Assembly (NCBI GenBank): GCA_948567375.1
Contig: OX419755.1
Coordinates: 44,335,001 to 44,399,000 of the forward strand
Length of the DNA: 64,000 bases
From: Lunularia cruciata
Taxonomy: Eukaryota; Streptophyta; Marchantiopsida; Lunulariales; Lunulariaceae
Reading direction: 5' to 3'
Shown in pieces: positions 43,226 through 55,057 of the stretch. Made by a program: the position numbers and the translations under genes. Below the pieces are notes generated by a model that did not search any database, had not been told where the DNA came from, and saw only the letters and a list, made by a program, of their open reading frames with translations. The number at the start of each line of letters is the position of its first letter. Positions within the stretch are counted from its first letter, which is position 1.

Positions 43226-44437
43226 TCATTGTTATAGAAAAAGTAATTGTTACAAGTCGGAATCCACTAATGTACGATTGAGATAAGATCAAAGAACATG
43301 CACCCTTGCCAGAGCAAAAGTGAAGACATGCTCTAATAACATAAAGAATAGATGCACCAACTAAGAGAAAAGTAGCACATGTTGAACCCATCAATATATC
43401 AAGGAAGACTACAAATCTCTACTCTGATCAAAAGGTAAAGAAGCAAAGAATGAAAGGTTATTTCATACCTACAAAGAGAAACCATCTTTTGTCTACTACA
43501 AAAGCACTTGGAGAAAAAACATCTATCCTCCACTTCCACCTTAGTTCAAATTCAAGTGACTTATCACTTCTTGTTTTCCATATTGTGCCCATGTTCTTCA
43601 CCTTGGTACATAAAGTTGTTCTACACTTCTGTGAATCCGTATGTGACAACCCGGCAAATATCACTTTTGCGGTAATCAGGTAAGTAAAGTTTGTTCCCGT
43701 AGAGATACGAGTCAGAAATGTCTAAATATGAAATCAAACAATAACACTTGCAGTTCTTCTTGGTTGCGTCTTTAATCTCTCAGGTAGAAACTACACCCGG
43801 AAGAGAGTAACAAGCATTGACTCGCAGTCTTGTCATGAATTAACACTCCTTAATCACAACTCCATCAAATCTTTCCAAACAATCTTGATTGTGATGATTC
43901 ATGCTCTCCCAAAAATGGCACTTCACTATAAAACAACTTTACCTCAGAATTGTGTTCCACCCCTCCACTGAAGGCACAACTTCCTCGATCAAAATTGCTT
44001 CACATCAACCTCGCACTACACTCACAAATGCAGAATACTACCAACACTACAATTCCTCTAAGATCTATCAAGGCATTGCTCCGATTGCACTTCACTCAGG
44101 TTCAAACACACAGAATGAAGATCAAGGCTATGGAATCCAACATCCAACAAGCACACTGACTTGCACTTCAAATTTCTTCAAACACTCACAAACACAATCA
44201 CAAAGCTGATACTCAGAATCAAGCTCAAGCGACAAGCACTGCTTCACAGCACTTTGCTTTATCTATTCTCAGAAATTATGAGCACTGAACAACATTTCTC
44301 TGCGAATGCCACTCTTAAGTAGTGACGCAATTGACACTTCTAACAACTATACCGTTCTACAACAACTCTTCTAACCTGAAAATCTGAAATGACAATGCAC
44401 CTCTTCATATCTGCCTCTTCATATCTCAAAACTGTTA

Positions 44438-47009
44438 CTAGTCCAATCCGATGTCTACTTCGTCATTGGCTTTCAAACCCAAACCCAAAGTAAATTTACT
44501 TCCTACAACTCTGTCCTCAAATTTCATATCTTCTACTTCTTCTACCAGATCCAACAATTTTCTTTCCTGATCTGAGATTCCACTAGTGGGTAGCCCTTCT
44601 AAACCTTCATCTCTCGACCCACTCTTCTCTAATGTCTCCACTGGTAACTCCAAAGACATTTGCACTCCTATGTTATCTACTTTGGGTTTTGCTCTAACAT
44701 CTTTCCAAAGTTTTTCTATCTCCAATTTCACTAAGTCTAATCTACTCAAAATATTGTCTTCTACCTCTAAGATTTTCCTATCTACATGAGTCCTTAAACT
44801 GATCAACAAGGCATTCAAATTAGTGTCTTTTGCCTGTCTTTGCCTTGTCTCCTGCACCAACAACTTCAACTCGTGCAACCTCGTTTCTTCAATTCAAACG
44901 CTGGCCTCTATACTCAACATCGCGTTCATCTTGAGGACTATGTCCTTCAACGGCTCCAATCGCATCTTCCTCTCTTGCTCTCGATCTGCAAGCCAGTCCT
45001 CCTTGTACATGGCCAACTCCGCTCGAACTCGGCTTTCACCGTTTCCTTCTCCTTCTCCTTCTGTACAACCTTCTCCTCCTGATTACAAAGTAACTCTCGT
45101 AATCTTTCTTCTTCTCTATATCGTGCTGCTAACTCTCTTTGCAAGAGTTGCTTCTTCTCCTTGACACTCTCCATCACCCTATCGAGCTCTTGATCCTTCG
45201 CTGCTACTCTCGCCATAGCATGGATAAGTTCTACTCTTGAATCAACAAACTGCTGCTTCAAGATTTCATACTCTGCTACTTGTCTTTCCCTTGCTATGTC
45301 ACTCTTCTTAACAATATCTTCTTGATAACTCACTTCTCTATTCAGGTCTTCAATTACCAGAGTCCTCACTATTGCCTCCGCTCGTAGTACTTCACTTTCC
45401 TCCTCTCCTCGGGTTATAACTTTCTTCAACTCCAAGTTCTCTTCTTCTAATCTTGATAACACATGCAAGATAGTCTTCACCTCTGGACAAGTCGACTGCA
45501 TCTCCTTCTTCTTGTGCTCTAACTTCACCAGCAATGGACACACGACCTCCCTCAAATAATCGACCCCATCGCTTGCTACTTCTTCCTCTTGGGTAGCAAC
45601 TTCTCTTCATACTTTGTGTTCATCCGATACTTGCCTTCTTCTCTGCAGTCTTTGTATTGCCACTGACGCCTCGCTTCTCAAGCTTTCATTCACCACTTCT
45701 TTCAAGTTACTCGGACCTGCATCACACTCCACCTTGCGTCTCAAGCAAACTCCCCTCTGAACTGTGATCTTCTCTTCTGCCTAGGGTACTTCATCTTCCA
45801 ACTTCGTGGTGTCCTTGGCTTTGATCTTTGCCTGCACTTCTTCTTCTTCCTCTGCAGCAGCTGGCCCCAATGTCATTTCTCCACCCTCATCACTGTCGCT
45901 ACTTGTATTTCCACTTTGTAGCGTTAGCTCGGGCTCCTCCTCGTGTTCTGAATCTTCGGACTTGCTCTCGGCTTCAGCTTCCGAGTCTTCATCTCCGACT
46001 CAATCACCACCATGCCTCACCTCGGGTTTCCTCTCCTGGTCTTCCGAGGTTTCATCGTATCTTTGGCTTCGCCTTGCCGACTTCTCTTCTTTGATTTTGG
46101 AGTACTCACTTCTATCTTCACATTCTTCCCCGTCTTCTTGTAGTACTCGTCGGTGCTTCTAATTTGTAGGATGTACTGCTGCTCCTCTACATCGACCTCC
46201 TTTCTCAAATCGAGATGGAAATGCGACACCATCCGAGTTCGCTCCGCCAAGTTCAGCAAATTCAACCCAAGGTAAAAATGAGCTGCAAACGGCACGATGT
46301 AGTGTGGAGGCGATTTATCCCGCAGATTCCACACCATTTGTCGCGTTCTCCCATGGAAACACCTTGCCCAATTAATTGGTTCTCTTGCAAACAATTTGTG
46401 AAAGAACACCGCTTGATGTTTCATCACATAGGTTGTTCTCTCCGGCTTCAGGATTGCCATCAGAGCACTCACAATTCCTCTCTTGATAGGGTCTTTGTAA
46501 CTCTCCACTTTGTACCCATTCTTCGTCCACTTTGACAAGAATGCATCTCTCACCTCTTGGGTTTCTTGGGCTATCTCTCCCTTCCCCAAGAACGTGGCCC
46601 CTTGCTCCGAGCCTGCTTCCTTCTTGAGTACTAGTCTCCAATCCGACTCTGTCCAGCGAGCCGGATTTCCTCTCTTCCCTTCTTCCTTGGGTCCATCGAG
46701 ACACTTGCTCTCGATGATCTCTGTCATGAAACCTAGAAAACTCACGTTCCAGTTCCATGCCAAGAAGGTGATCCGAAGTCGGCTCAAGACTTCGATCCTC
46801 GCAATCACATCTAACCTCCAAATCGCATGATTTCTCAATGCAAATTTGGAGTTCTTCTTTCCTCCTCCCATCTCTCATGCTTTCTCACTGTCTCTCGGTT
46901 TCACTCTTGCGACTTCTCCCTTACACACTAGCGCGTTTCCAACTCTATTTCCCTTTCCACGATCACTTGCAGGACGACTTCTCAACGGCAAAGGAAAATT
47001 ACTTGACAT
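44438..47009 (-). pseudogene. LTR-borne reading frame of family B (unrecognised protein)
   Basis: About 860 codons from the ATG at 47007-47009 to 44438. The first frame has one stop (46875-46877), then 284 open codons (46871-46017) with ITFLAWNWNVSFLG, KNGYKVESYKDPIKRGIV, KPERTTYVMKHQAVFFHKLF, NWARCFHGRTRQMVWNLRDK and VDVEEQQYILQI. An acidic serine-rich segment follows after frameshifts. A heptad-rich 202-codon segment (45555-44947), almost certainly coiled coil, comes next, then a C-terminal block (44878-44438: LKLLVQETRQRQAKD, NIGVQMSLELP). I do not recognise the family. The methionine of MGGGKKNS at 46871 is an alternative start. Nothing resembles Gag, polymerase or envelope. Confidence 0.7.
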
Positions 47010-47036
47010 TGCGTCGTTGCAAGTTTGATTTTTATA
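47007..47036 (-). promoter_or_regulatory. TATA box and first ATG of the solo B LTR
   Basis: TATAAAA is the complement of 47030-47036; the ATG is the complement of 47007-47009. It is conserved with all other B-family LTR copies. Confidence 0.6.
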
Positions 47037-47423
47037 AAGTTGCACTTTCTTTGTTTTTTTCACTTTGAGTTTCTACCGAGAAATCACACCTCCTGCATGC
47101 ACCTATCACTGCCAATCATACTTCGTGCGTATGGGCCGCCAGTTTTTGAACGGTCCCTTCTTGAATTTCTCGCCCCGATGAAAGGTTGTTAGACAGACTT
47201 TGACTCGGGTTGAGCTCCCCCGGATACGAAGACTCCTTACTTTGGGTTGTATGCTGACAGGGCATTTCCGAGTACTTTGCCTTATGACCCGAAGTCACTT
47301 TACTTTGGGTTTCATCCCGAGGACTCTTTTCTTTGCCTTCTTTGGCCATACAGGCGCAATCCAACTTCTCTATACACTTCTTCTTCTTTATTTTGAAAAA
47401 AAACAAAAAATGTGGGCACCACA

Positions 47424-49639
47424 TCGTAACACCCGCCAAATACCAACATGAATTTAGAAACCAGTGTGGTGGTGGTATGGGCTTTCGAACGGTGTTCTTT
47501 ACATTTGGACACGGAGGAACCTCTCTTTTGCACTTCATGAAACACGATCTCCTTAGAGGATAGAAAGTGAGTATACAGTTCAATTCCGGGCATCGGCGCT
47601 TCTTTCATGAAGCCAAAGAAGTCTCGTTCTCTAAATGATCTGGAGAGCAGAAGATGTTGTACGATTTCGAAGTAGGTCTACTAAACAAGCTTGTATCTTT
47701 TCCCGCGTTACTTCGAAAAATAGCTGTTTGATAGTCCAATACCGTAATACATTGAAAACACTGATGTTCATCTTTGCAAGCTTTTACGTCCACACCTTGT
47801 CAAGTTGATGCATTTCTATGGCATTGATTTGCTTCGAAGTGTCGTTTTCTCGCAATCTTCAAAGCGGGTAAGAATATCTGATATTCAATACGGCAAATAT
47901 ATGAGAATGATGAGACCAACAATACACTCAATTTGGTCCTGAAGAAATTGTTTTAAAGTGCCTCGGAGACAAGCCAAGGTTTGGTATACAGATATTGTCT
48001 TGTCTCACAAATACAATTACGATGCTTATTTACTTTCGAATGAGTTGACATCACTTCATAACATGATCTTCTTTTCTTAAAATTTGCCGATCTCAAAAGC
48101 TTTTGATCGGCTTTCCGCAACCAGGCGGACACACATGTGATTGTCAAGGAGAAATATCTGACAGTGACAAAGATTGACCTTCCCTTGAGGTTTACAGTAC
48201 GCCAATCTTGATCTATTTAGTATTGAGACACATGACCAGCTCAAAATAGAAACTACACTAATATTTCCTCCAGTCTCAGCTTCAGGGCCGGTTTGAACCA
48301 ACCAAAACTGTGAAAGAGTTTGCTAAGCATTACCAAACCTATAAATTTTCTCACGAATCAATCTGAAGTTGCGTTAATTGGTCCTACCGCCCGCGGACAG
48401 ACAATCAAACAAATAACATCGACGTCCCTCTTGACTCAAGAAAAATATCAAGAAGGATCACTTATTAAAATAGGACTCTACTTCTTATTGTTTCACCATC
48501 ACGAGAGAAGCGGTTCCGAAAATAAAAGCATTTGCGGGCTAAAGAGGGAGTGATGTTTATGAAGCTCTGCAAGAGTATTAAATGGTTTGTTTGCAGTAAC
48601 CGTTTCCACTAGTAGAAAACCTATGATAAAGACGGATGAAAACAAGAAAGATGGAAGGCCCTTCAAGCCGTACAAGAAAAAACAAAGGGCGTAAAATGGG
48701 CTAAGCCCCAATAGTATCGGTAGAGGAAGTCCCGAGAGGATATGGATCAAAGTCTGTGTGTGCTGTTTGACTCATTGAATTGTCCATTGTCAAAGTCACA
48801 CGACGAGGTAGTCAAGGTTTTGGGAGTATCCACTCATAACTAATGAAACGCAGAGCCTTCAACGAACCACCATGATGAGTGAATCCCAAATATAGCTGGG
48901 ACAATGTCAATCCCCTGGAATTTTATATGTAACCTTTAGCAGTACAAGAGATCCTGAACTATCATTCCGGACAATATGTTATAATTGTTATATCCATTGA
49001 TCATCTTATGTTTATTGAGGGTCTAGTTATAGAGAACAAGATTTTGTACAGCCAGCAGAATTAAATCGGGAAACATTTTTTATGTTCTATAAATGTTTAG
49101 GAGCTTCTTCTGCATATATCTCGTTTCTTTCGATGTGGGCAATTTAGAGGTGATATTTCGAAATTCGGCAATGCTAGCATTTAGTTTGACTAATTTTTCA
49201 CTCATGATAAAAAATTCTAATAATATTTTTCTACGTGAGAGGCAAATACCTCCTTATTTTATTATCTCCAATTATAGAATAGTTATATATGACCAACTTT
49301 TCTGATTCCCATTTTGCTTCTGAGTTTTTGTATGAAGAAAATATCAAAAGGAATGCAAAGAAAATACACCAAATTCAAAATGGCTGATGATCATCTTGGA
49401 TAATTGACCATCTTTGAAACTTTCTTTCAATATTTGAATTATCAATAGAATCATAAAGAACTAATTTGTTGTAGTAAGCCAACAATAAATCAAGAAACTA
49501 TTGGTTAAGTGTTTTGAGATTAATGTTGGTGATTGAATTATGAAGTTAACTAATATGCAGCTTGTAGATTTTGTGTGTTATGCTTGGCATGTTGCACTAG
49601 AATAACAAGGGATAGTTAGTCTCTACATGAATTTGATGA
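47424..49639. other. Non-coding stretch, no gene recognised
   Basis: Only short reading frames without motifs. The single identifiable item is the LINE tail fragment at 48637-48720. From about 48950 the composition becomes AT-rich. Confidence 0.5.
48637..48720 (-). repeat. LINE 3'-tail fragment
   Basis: On the minus strand it carries TATTGGGGCTTAGCCCATTT, the best-preserved related hairpin, then TTTTTTCTTGTACGGCTTGA. It matches the tails at 40381, 41298 and 42138. Confidence 0.55.
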
Positions 49640-49699
49640 GTCTTTCTTGACAATGATCTCAATTATCTCTTGTGCCAGTTGAATGAATATCAATGCAAT

Positions 49700-52556
49700 A
49701 GCCTTTAGCAAGAGTTTGCAAATGTGTTTCCGGATGATCTACTAAAGGGATTACCCTCCGATCATGGTATGCCTTTCAAGATTGAGCTATTACTAGGAAG
49801 TACTTTAGTGAGTAGACCGATCTATTGGTTCTCACCAAAGGAGTTGGATGAGCTTCAAACAACATTGATGGAGTTGTTGGAGAAGGATTTCATATGACAT
49901 AGTACATCTCCTTGGGGAGCACTGGTTTATTTGTCCCAAAGAAGTATGGGATACTTTGCTTTTGTATTGATTACCATGGCTTCAATAAAAAAATAACAAA
50001 AAATGCATACCCCTTGCCTTGAATTGATGACTTACTAGATCAATTGAGTGGAGCACAATACTTCTCCAAGTTGGATCTCCAAAGCTACTATTGGTAGATT
50101 CACATTGATAAAGAAGATATGAAAAAGATTGCCTTTTGCACAAGGTATGGGCATTTTGAATAAAGAGTTCTACCTTTTGGGCTCATTAATGCAATAGTAA
50201 TCTTCATGGATTAGATGCATTGTGCGTTGGATAGGCTATTGGACCAGTACATGGTGGTGTTCTTGGATGATATTTTAATCTATAGGAAGACAAAGGTAGA
50301 ACACACAAATCACATATGAGGAGTCACAACATGACTACGTCAATGGAAGTTTTACTACAAGAAGTCAAAGTGTGCCTTTTGGCAAAAAGAAGTTACCTTC
50401 TTGGGCCATAAGATCTCATCAAAGGAGATCAAGATAGAAAAGGAGAAAATAAAGGCCTTTATTGTTTAGCCTACTCCAAAGGATGCCACAGAAGTGCGGG
50501 CATTTAATGGATTGGCAAGTTTTTACCAATGATTCATCAATTATTATGCTCATGTGGCCACACTATTGACCGATCTCTTGGGAAAGGCCTCAAGCTTTTA
50601 GTGGACCACCAAACACAAAGAAGCATTTAAGAAGTTGAAACATATGTTGTCTTCAAGACCCATTCTTCAACCATACAATCCTCAACTACCTTGTGTGGTT
50701 GACTTTAATGCTTCAAAATTTTCCATTAGAATTGTGTTGCAACAAGAATTCCCAAGTGTGTTACATCTAATTGCCTTCGTATTTTGCCAACTAAATACCA
50801 CAAAAAGGAATTACTTTGCTCAAGATCAAGAGCAACTAGCAATGGTATATGCCACCAAGGTATAGAGGCATTATTGCTTGGAGAAACAAGTGATCATGCA
50901 AACCAATCACAATATTTGCAGCAAGGGTCCTTTTTGCAAACATTACATTTGGAGCTCATGAAAAGTCTACATCATTGATGGGAGGAACAACTATAGTTGT
51001 TTGATATCAAACTTGCATACAAACCTAGTAGGTTCTATGTCATCCTCAATGCCTTATCACAATGACCTTAATTGAAGTCTCTTCCTCTAATTATGATGGC
51101 AATTACAACCGTGTTAGTCAGCTCAAAAGTCCAAATCAAGTTTGGGACCACCTTACAAGACCACTTCTTTTAGATGGTACAAGGATTGTCTTGCAGCATG
51201 TAACAAGGAATACAAAAACTTCTCCTTCAAGGAAGGACTTTAATTTTATGTGAACCAGATCTATGTTCTAGCCAAGGGTGATCTACAACTTGTGCACCTT
51301 CAAGAAGCCAATGACTTACCAATTGTTGGTCACATAAGTATGAACAAGATCTTGAGTACCCTACAATGCCAATGGTGGTGGCCTAACATGGGCACAAGAT
51401 GTTCAAGAGTTTGTCTAATCTTGTAAGGGTTGCCAATGCAACAAGGCCAACAACCAAAAGCTGAGTGGCCTTCTTCAACCACTTCCCATGCCATCTACTT
51501 GATGAGAACATGTAAGCTTAGATCTCATCACCTCCTTGCCCAAGATAAAGCAAGGTCATGCAACAATCATGGTGTTTGTGGATAAGCTTAGTAAGCAAAT
51601 CCATTTGGCTCTTATCTTTGATATAATGGATGCTCCAACGTTGGCCTAGATCTATTTTGACAATGTCTTCAAGCATCATAGAGATATCTTGTATACTTAT
51701 TTCCAACCGGGATCCTTGATTCACCTAAATTTTTTGGCAAGCACTCTTCTAGATACTCGGCACCAAGCTTGCTTTGTCCACAACCTATCATCCTCAAACT
51801 AGTGGACAAACCAAACATGCAAATTTCACCTTGGAGGATATGCTTTATGCCTTTGTCAATGTTCACCATACCAATTGGGATGAATGTCTTGTAGCTACTT
51901 TGATAATTCGAAACAAGCAAGCACCAGATTCTCTCCCTTCTTCCTTAATTTTAGCCAAGTCTCACTTATTCCAGATTCCCTTCTTGCTCCGCCTCCATCT
52001 CATATCTCTTATACTTCCACCTTCTTGACCATGATATCCCACTCCCTATAACAAGCTAGATCTCATCTCCTTGTTGCTCAAAATTGTCAAAAATAATACG
52101 CAGACCAACATCATTGTGATCTCACCTTTCAACTTGGTTTCTTTTAGTAACCTACACCACCCAAGTCTATAAACTTATTTCTAATTGGATAGGTCCATTT
52201 AATGTCACTCAAATCATTTCTCCAATTGGTTATTAACTTGCCTTGCCTTGTCATATGCACATCCACATTGTTTTTCATATTTCTAAGTTGAAACCCTTTG
52301 TTCTAATCCATCTTCTTTTTCCTCTCATGTCCCTATCAACAATCATGAGGAATATGAATTTGATTGTATCCTTGTATGTTGCCACACTCAACGTGGGGGG
52401 AACATAACATCAACAACATATTGAGTACAAAGTCCTTTGGAAAGGATTTCCTCTTCATGATGCCATGTGGGAACCTCTCCAAAATGCACAAACAACTATC
52501 CAAGAGTTTGAAGCTTTCATGGTGCCAAGGACATCACCAACTAGTAGTGGAGGAAT
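49700..52556 (+). pseudogene. Pol of element E: reverse transcriptase, RNase H, integrase, chromodomain (broken)
   Basis: Pieces in several frames: VFPDDLLKGLPSDHG (~49725), IDDLLDQLSGAQYFSKLDLQ (~50020), the catalytic VFLDDILIY (~50261), FLGHKISSKEIKI (~50398), RNase H VVDFNASKFSI (~50696) and AQDQEQLAMVYATK. The integrase gives TTYHPQTSGQTKHANFTLED (~51776). The chromodomain is readable as EYKVLWKGFPLHDAMWEPL (~52423-52479) followed by TIQEFEAF. In related elements the chromodomain guides integration to modified chromatin. More than ten stops or shifts make it inactive. Confidence 0.82.
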
Positions 52557-53150
52557 ATGTAACAAGATGGAGTTTACCAATGAGTTAGTCAAGACTAATG
52601 AAGTAGAAAATAGGCCAAATTAGCCAAGAATTACAAGAATATTCTAGAAGCATCTAGGAAGCTACTTGGTACTTTTCAAGTATTAGGTAGTGTGCATGCC
52701 AAGTAGTGATTGCTAGGAGGAAGCTTCTTGGCTAGTTTAGCTTGCATGCTAGGAGGTGGCTTCTAGAAGGGAGCTTCTTGGGAAGCTTCCCAACTAGCAC
52801 CTTGAGTAGACATCTTCTTGAAAAGCTTTTCAATTAGCTTGGCTTGCATTTTACAAAAGCGGTTTTTAGGAAGCTTCTTGAGAAAATTCTCAAGAGCCTT
52901 GTATACTTCCTTATAAATACCAAAGCCCAAGCTCATGCTAGGCATTCAAAGTTTCTCTCATTCAAGAGTCCCAATGTGATATTTCACTTTGATCTTACAT
53001 TCTCCTATTTTTCTCCTTGGTCTTTTACAATTTGACAACATGTGGTAGTCAACAATTTTAATTGCTTGTGTTGTTGTGTTAAGAACCTATTCAACTCTTA
53101 AAGAGCAATAAAAATGATATTAGCTTGTTAGGCAATTTCTTTTATTACCA
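52557..53150 (+). repeat. 3' LTR of element E
   Basis: It starts TGTAACAAGATGG after the purine-rich AGTAGTGGAGGAATA. It has several internal AAGCTTCTTGG-type repeats, a TATA box (CCTTATAAATACC, about 52910) and an AATAAA-type signal near 53107. The 3' end is not sharp because no second copy is available. Confidence 0.65.
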
Positions 53151-53399
53151 AAAAAAAATCCACCATGTTGGTGATGGAGCACAAGCGGGCTTCTTTACTT
53201 TCACTTATTCTTGCACTACAACTTGATGAACCTTTAACCATTTTGTGACTACATCCATCAATAACCATTGGGTACTAGCCACCTTTAGGCATGTATTTCT
53301 CATCTAAGAGATGAGGATTTGTTAACATTAGAGATAACCAATGTCATGATATTTGTAGCACCAAAGCTAGTCAACTAAGATGTTGGAGTGATAGTCTTG

Positions 53400-53745
53400 G
53401 TGGTCAGAGTTTTGTTAGTAGTTAGTCAAAGATTATTTAACAATGCCTAAATTTAGGGCTATTGATCACATTGTGAGACCCATCATCACTTGCACCATTT
53501 ACACCGTCAAATGGCCAATCAATGGCATTGTTACAGTTAGAGTTCTATGTTGAAGAGAGGATAGGTATACCGTTGAAGTGTAGCTCCAAAGAGCTCACTT
53601 CCTTAATGTTGAGCCTTGAGTTCTTGGCTATGGTGGACAAAGGCTGATGAATGTCACTTGGAATCTCTTAGCTAGAGTGGATGTGGCTTGACTATAATCA
53701 ATGGCCATTGTTAGCAAATTATTGAGTTAAAGATTGATTTTAAAT
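53400..53745 (+). repeat. Repeat X, left copy
   Basis: It matches the reverse complement of about 59470-59790. Shared segments include CATCACTTGCACCATTTACACC, GATGTTGAGCCTT, CTATGGTGGA, TCTTAGCTAGAGT. The two copies are diverged and lie on either side of element D in opposite orientation. Confidence 0.7.
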
Positions 53746-53931
53746 CTAAGTTGAATGTGATTCAAGTCAAGTGTGAATTGGTTACATCATAGAAGTGAGA
53801 TCAAGGAAAAATTTGGTGTAGAAATTGAGTGTGTTTGTGATATCTCTAAGCTTGGTGAGATCGTTAGTATCTACAATTGCTATTACTCAAATTCTCCTTT
53901 AGTTGTGTGGATTGTGGTGGAAGCTTTGTTT

Positions 53932-54105
53932 GATTTGTTGTACATTTGATAGTAGTGCAATGGTGTGCAGAAGCATTGCTTAAATTTCACAAAATTGAGT
54001 TAATTTGAAATACTGGGTGATTTGTTGTACATTTGATAGTAGGGCAATGGTGTGTAAAAATGTTGCCTAAAGTTCACAAAATTGAGTTAATTTGAGATAG
54101 TGGGT
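53932..54105. repeat. 87-bp tandem duplication
   Basis: GATTTGTTGTACATTTGATA begins both copies (53932 and 54019). The copies end with CACAAAATTGAGTTAATTTGA and differ at a few bases. Confidence 0.85.
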
Positions 54106-54348
54106 GTTTGATTTGAGTCCAAGGAAATAAAATTAGGGTTAATTTGGTACAAACTGAGCACAAAGTGCAAAATTTGAAAATTTAAGAACCCATCTCCTCA
54201 AATTAGGAATTTGGAGATCCCCATCCACTCAATTTGGCTCAATTTGATAGCTAGCAAAGGATTTGGTGGTCAACCAATTGTCATGGAGCTATGTTAGATT
54301 ATTAGCAAAGATTAGCAAACTTAGAAGTTCAGTTGGCAAAGGTTGTCC

Positions 54349-55057
54349 TATAACACTCGTTGGTGCATGTATATTTATAGGGATATTAAGTTTTGTATTG
54401 CAAGTAGTGGAGAAATATCATCTATATAGAGTCTAGCTAAGCTTCTATATAAGTCATGATTAGCTAAAGTGAGTCCTAGCTAAGATGAATGTGACCCTAT
54501 TCTAGAGGAAGGAAAAAGAGTGAGCATCATTGTGTTGTCTTCTAGTGTATTGACTTGGTATTATTCTTAGTTATTTTACTTTGAGGAACAAGTTGAGAAC
54601 TCTTGGACCCACAAGCTTTGTTGGTGCACATTTTTCTATAGTCCAAGGGATCTACATGAAGGAATTACTTCTATAGTCCAAGGACCCATATGAAGGAATT
54701 GTTGACTTAGTTGGTAGGTGAAGATCAAATCCTATATGCTTGGATATTCTGTTAGACTTTTTGACATTATTTGACTTTTAGCCTAGTGACTTGAGTTATT
54801 CTGGTAATTAGTAGCTTTGGTGTGTAACTTTTCACAAGTATATAAACAAAGAGTTAGGAGGTACTCATCATCCTTTCATTTGCAACTATCTTTCTTTCAT
54901 TGAGTTTTCTAGTGAGCAATACTTGAGTCTTGGATGTGCCTTGGAGTTTTAGCCTTGGAGAGGTGTGATGGAATTGAGGTTCCTTGCTTTCTTAGTATGG
55001 TGTGCTCCCTTAATAGCCATTAGATGTTCATCTTGAGTGAGAGACATGCCAGCTCAC
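54349..55057 (+). repeat. 5' LTR of element D (family A)
   Basis: TATAACACTCGTTGGTGCATG...GCCAGCTCAC matches the solo LTR at 13336-14027 along its length. It contains a CTATATAG block near 54434. Confidence 0.85.

Larger units (their letters stand above)
40441..43641. other. Non-coding stretch with short repeat fragments
   Basis: No gene recognised. It holds two truncated LINE 3' tails, a 29-bp tandem duplication and an imperfect ~227-bp duplication, each listed separately. Reading frames are short and without motifs. Confidence 0.55.
43642..47423 (-). mobile_element. Complete solo LTR of family B (3,782 bp)
   Basis: Read on the minus strand it runs TGTGGTGCCC (47423) ... GGGTTGTCACA (43642), so it has both termini of the B LTR without any internal region. 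Flanks CCGTA (43637-43641) and TCGTA (47424-47428) match at four of five bases, an aged target duplication. It arose by recombination between the two LTRs of a full element. It is the only full-length B LTR in the window and defines its content: U3 repeats, TATA box, long reading frame, 3' part. Confidence 0.9.
49640..53150 (+). mobile_element. Element E: degenerate chromovirus (Ty3/gypsy with chromodomain), 5' end missing
   Basis: Pol domains run in order from about 49700 to 52556, followed by an LTR at 52557. No 5' LTR or Gag was recognised upstream, so the element is truncated. The reverse transcriptase motif FLDDILIY and a C-terminal chromodomain separate it from elements A, B and D. Confidence 0.78.
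53151..54348. other. Non-coding stretch between elements E and D
   Basis: No gene recognised. It contains one arm of an inverted repeat pair that flanks element D (53400-53745) and an 87-bp tandem duplication (53932-54105). Confidence 0.5.

Noticed and set aside
40441-43641. Possible structural RNA gene among the short repeats
   Set aside because: No cloverleaf, box elements or terminator-like T run could be identified by eye. A covariance-model search would be needed.
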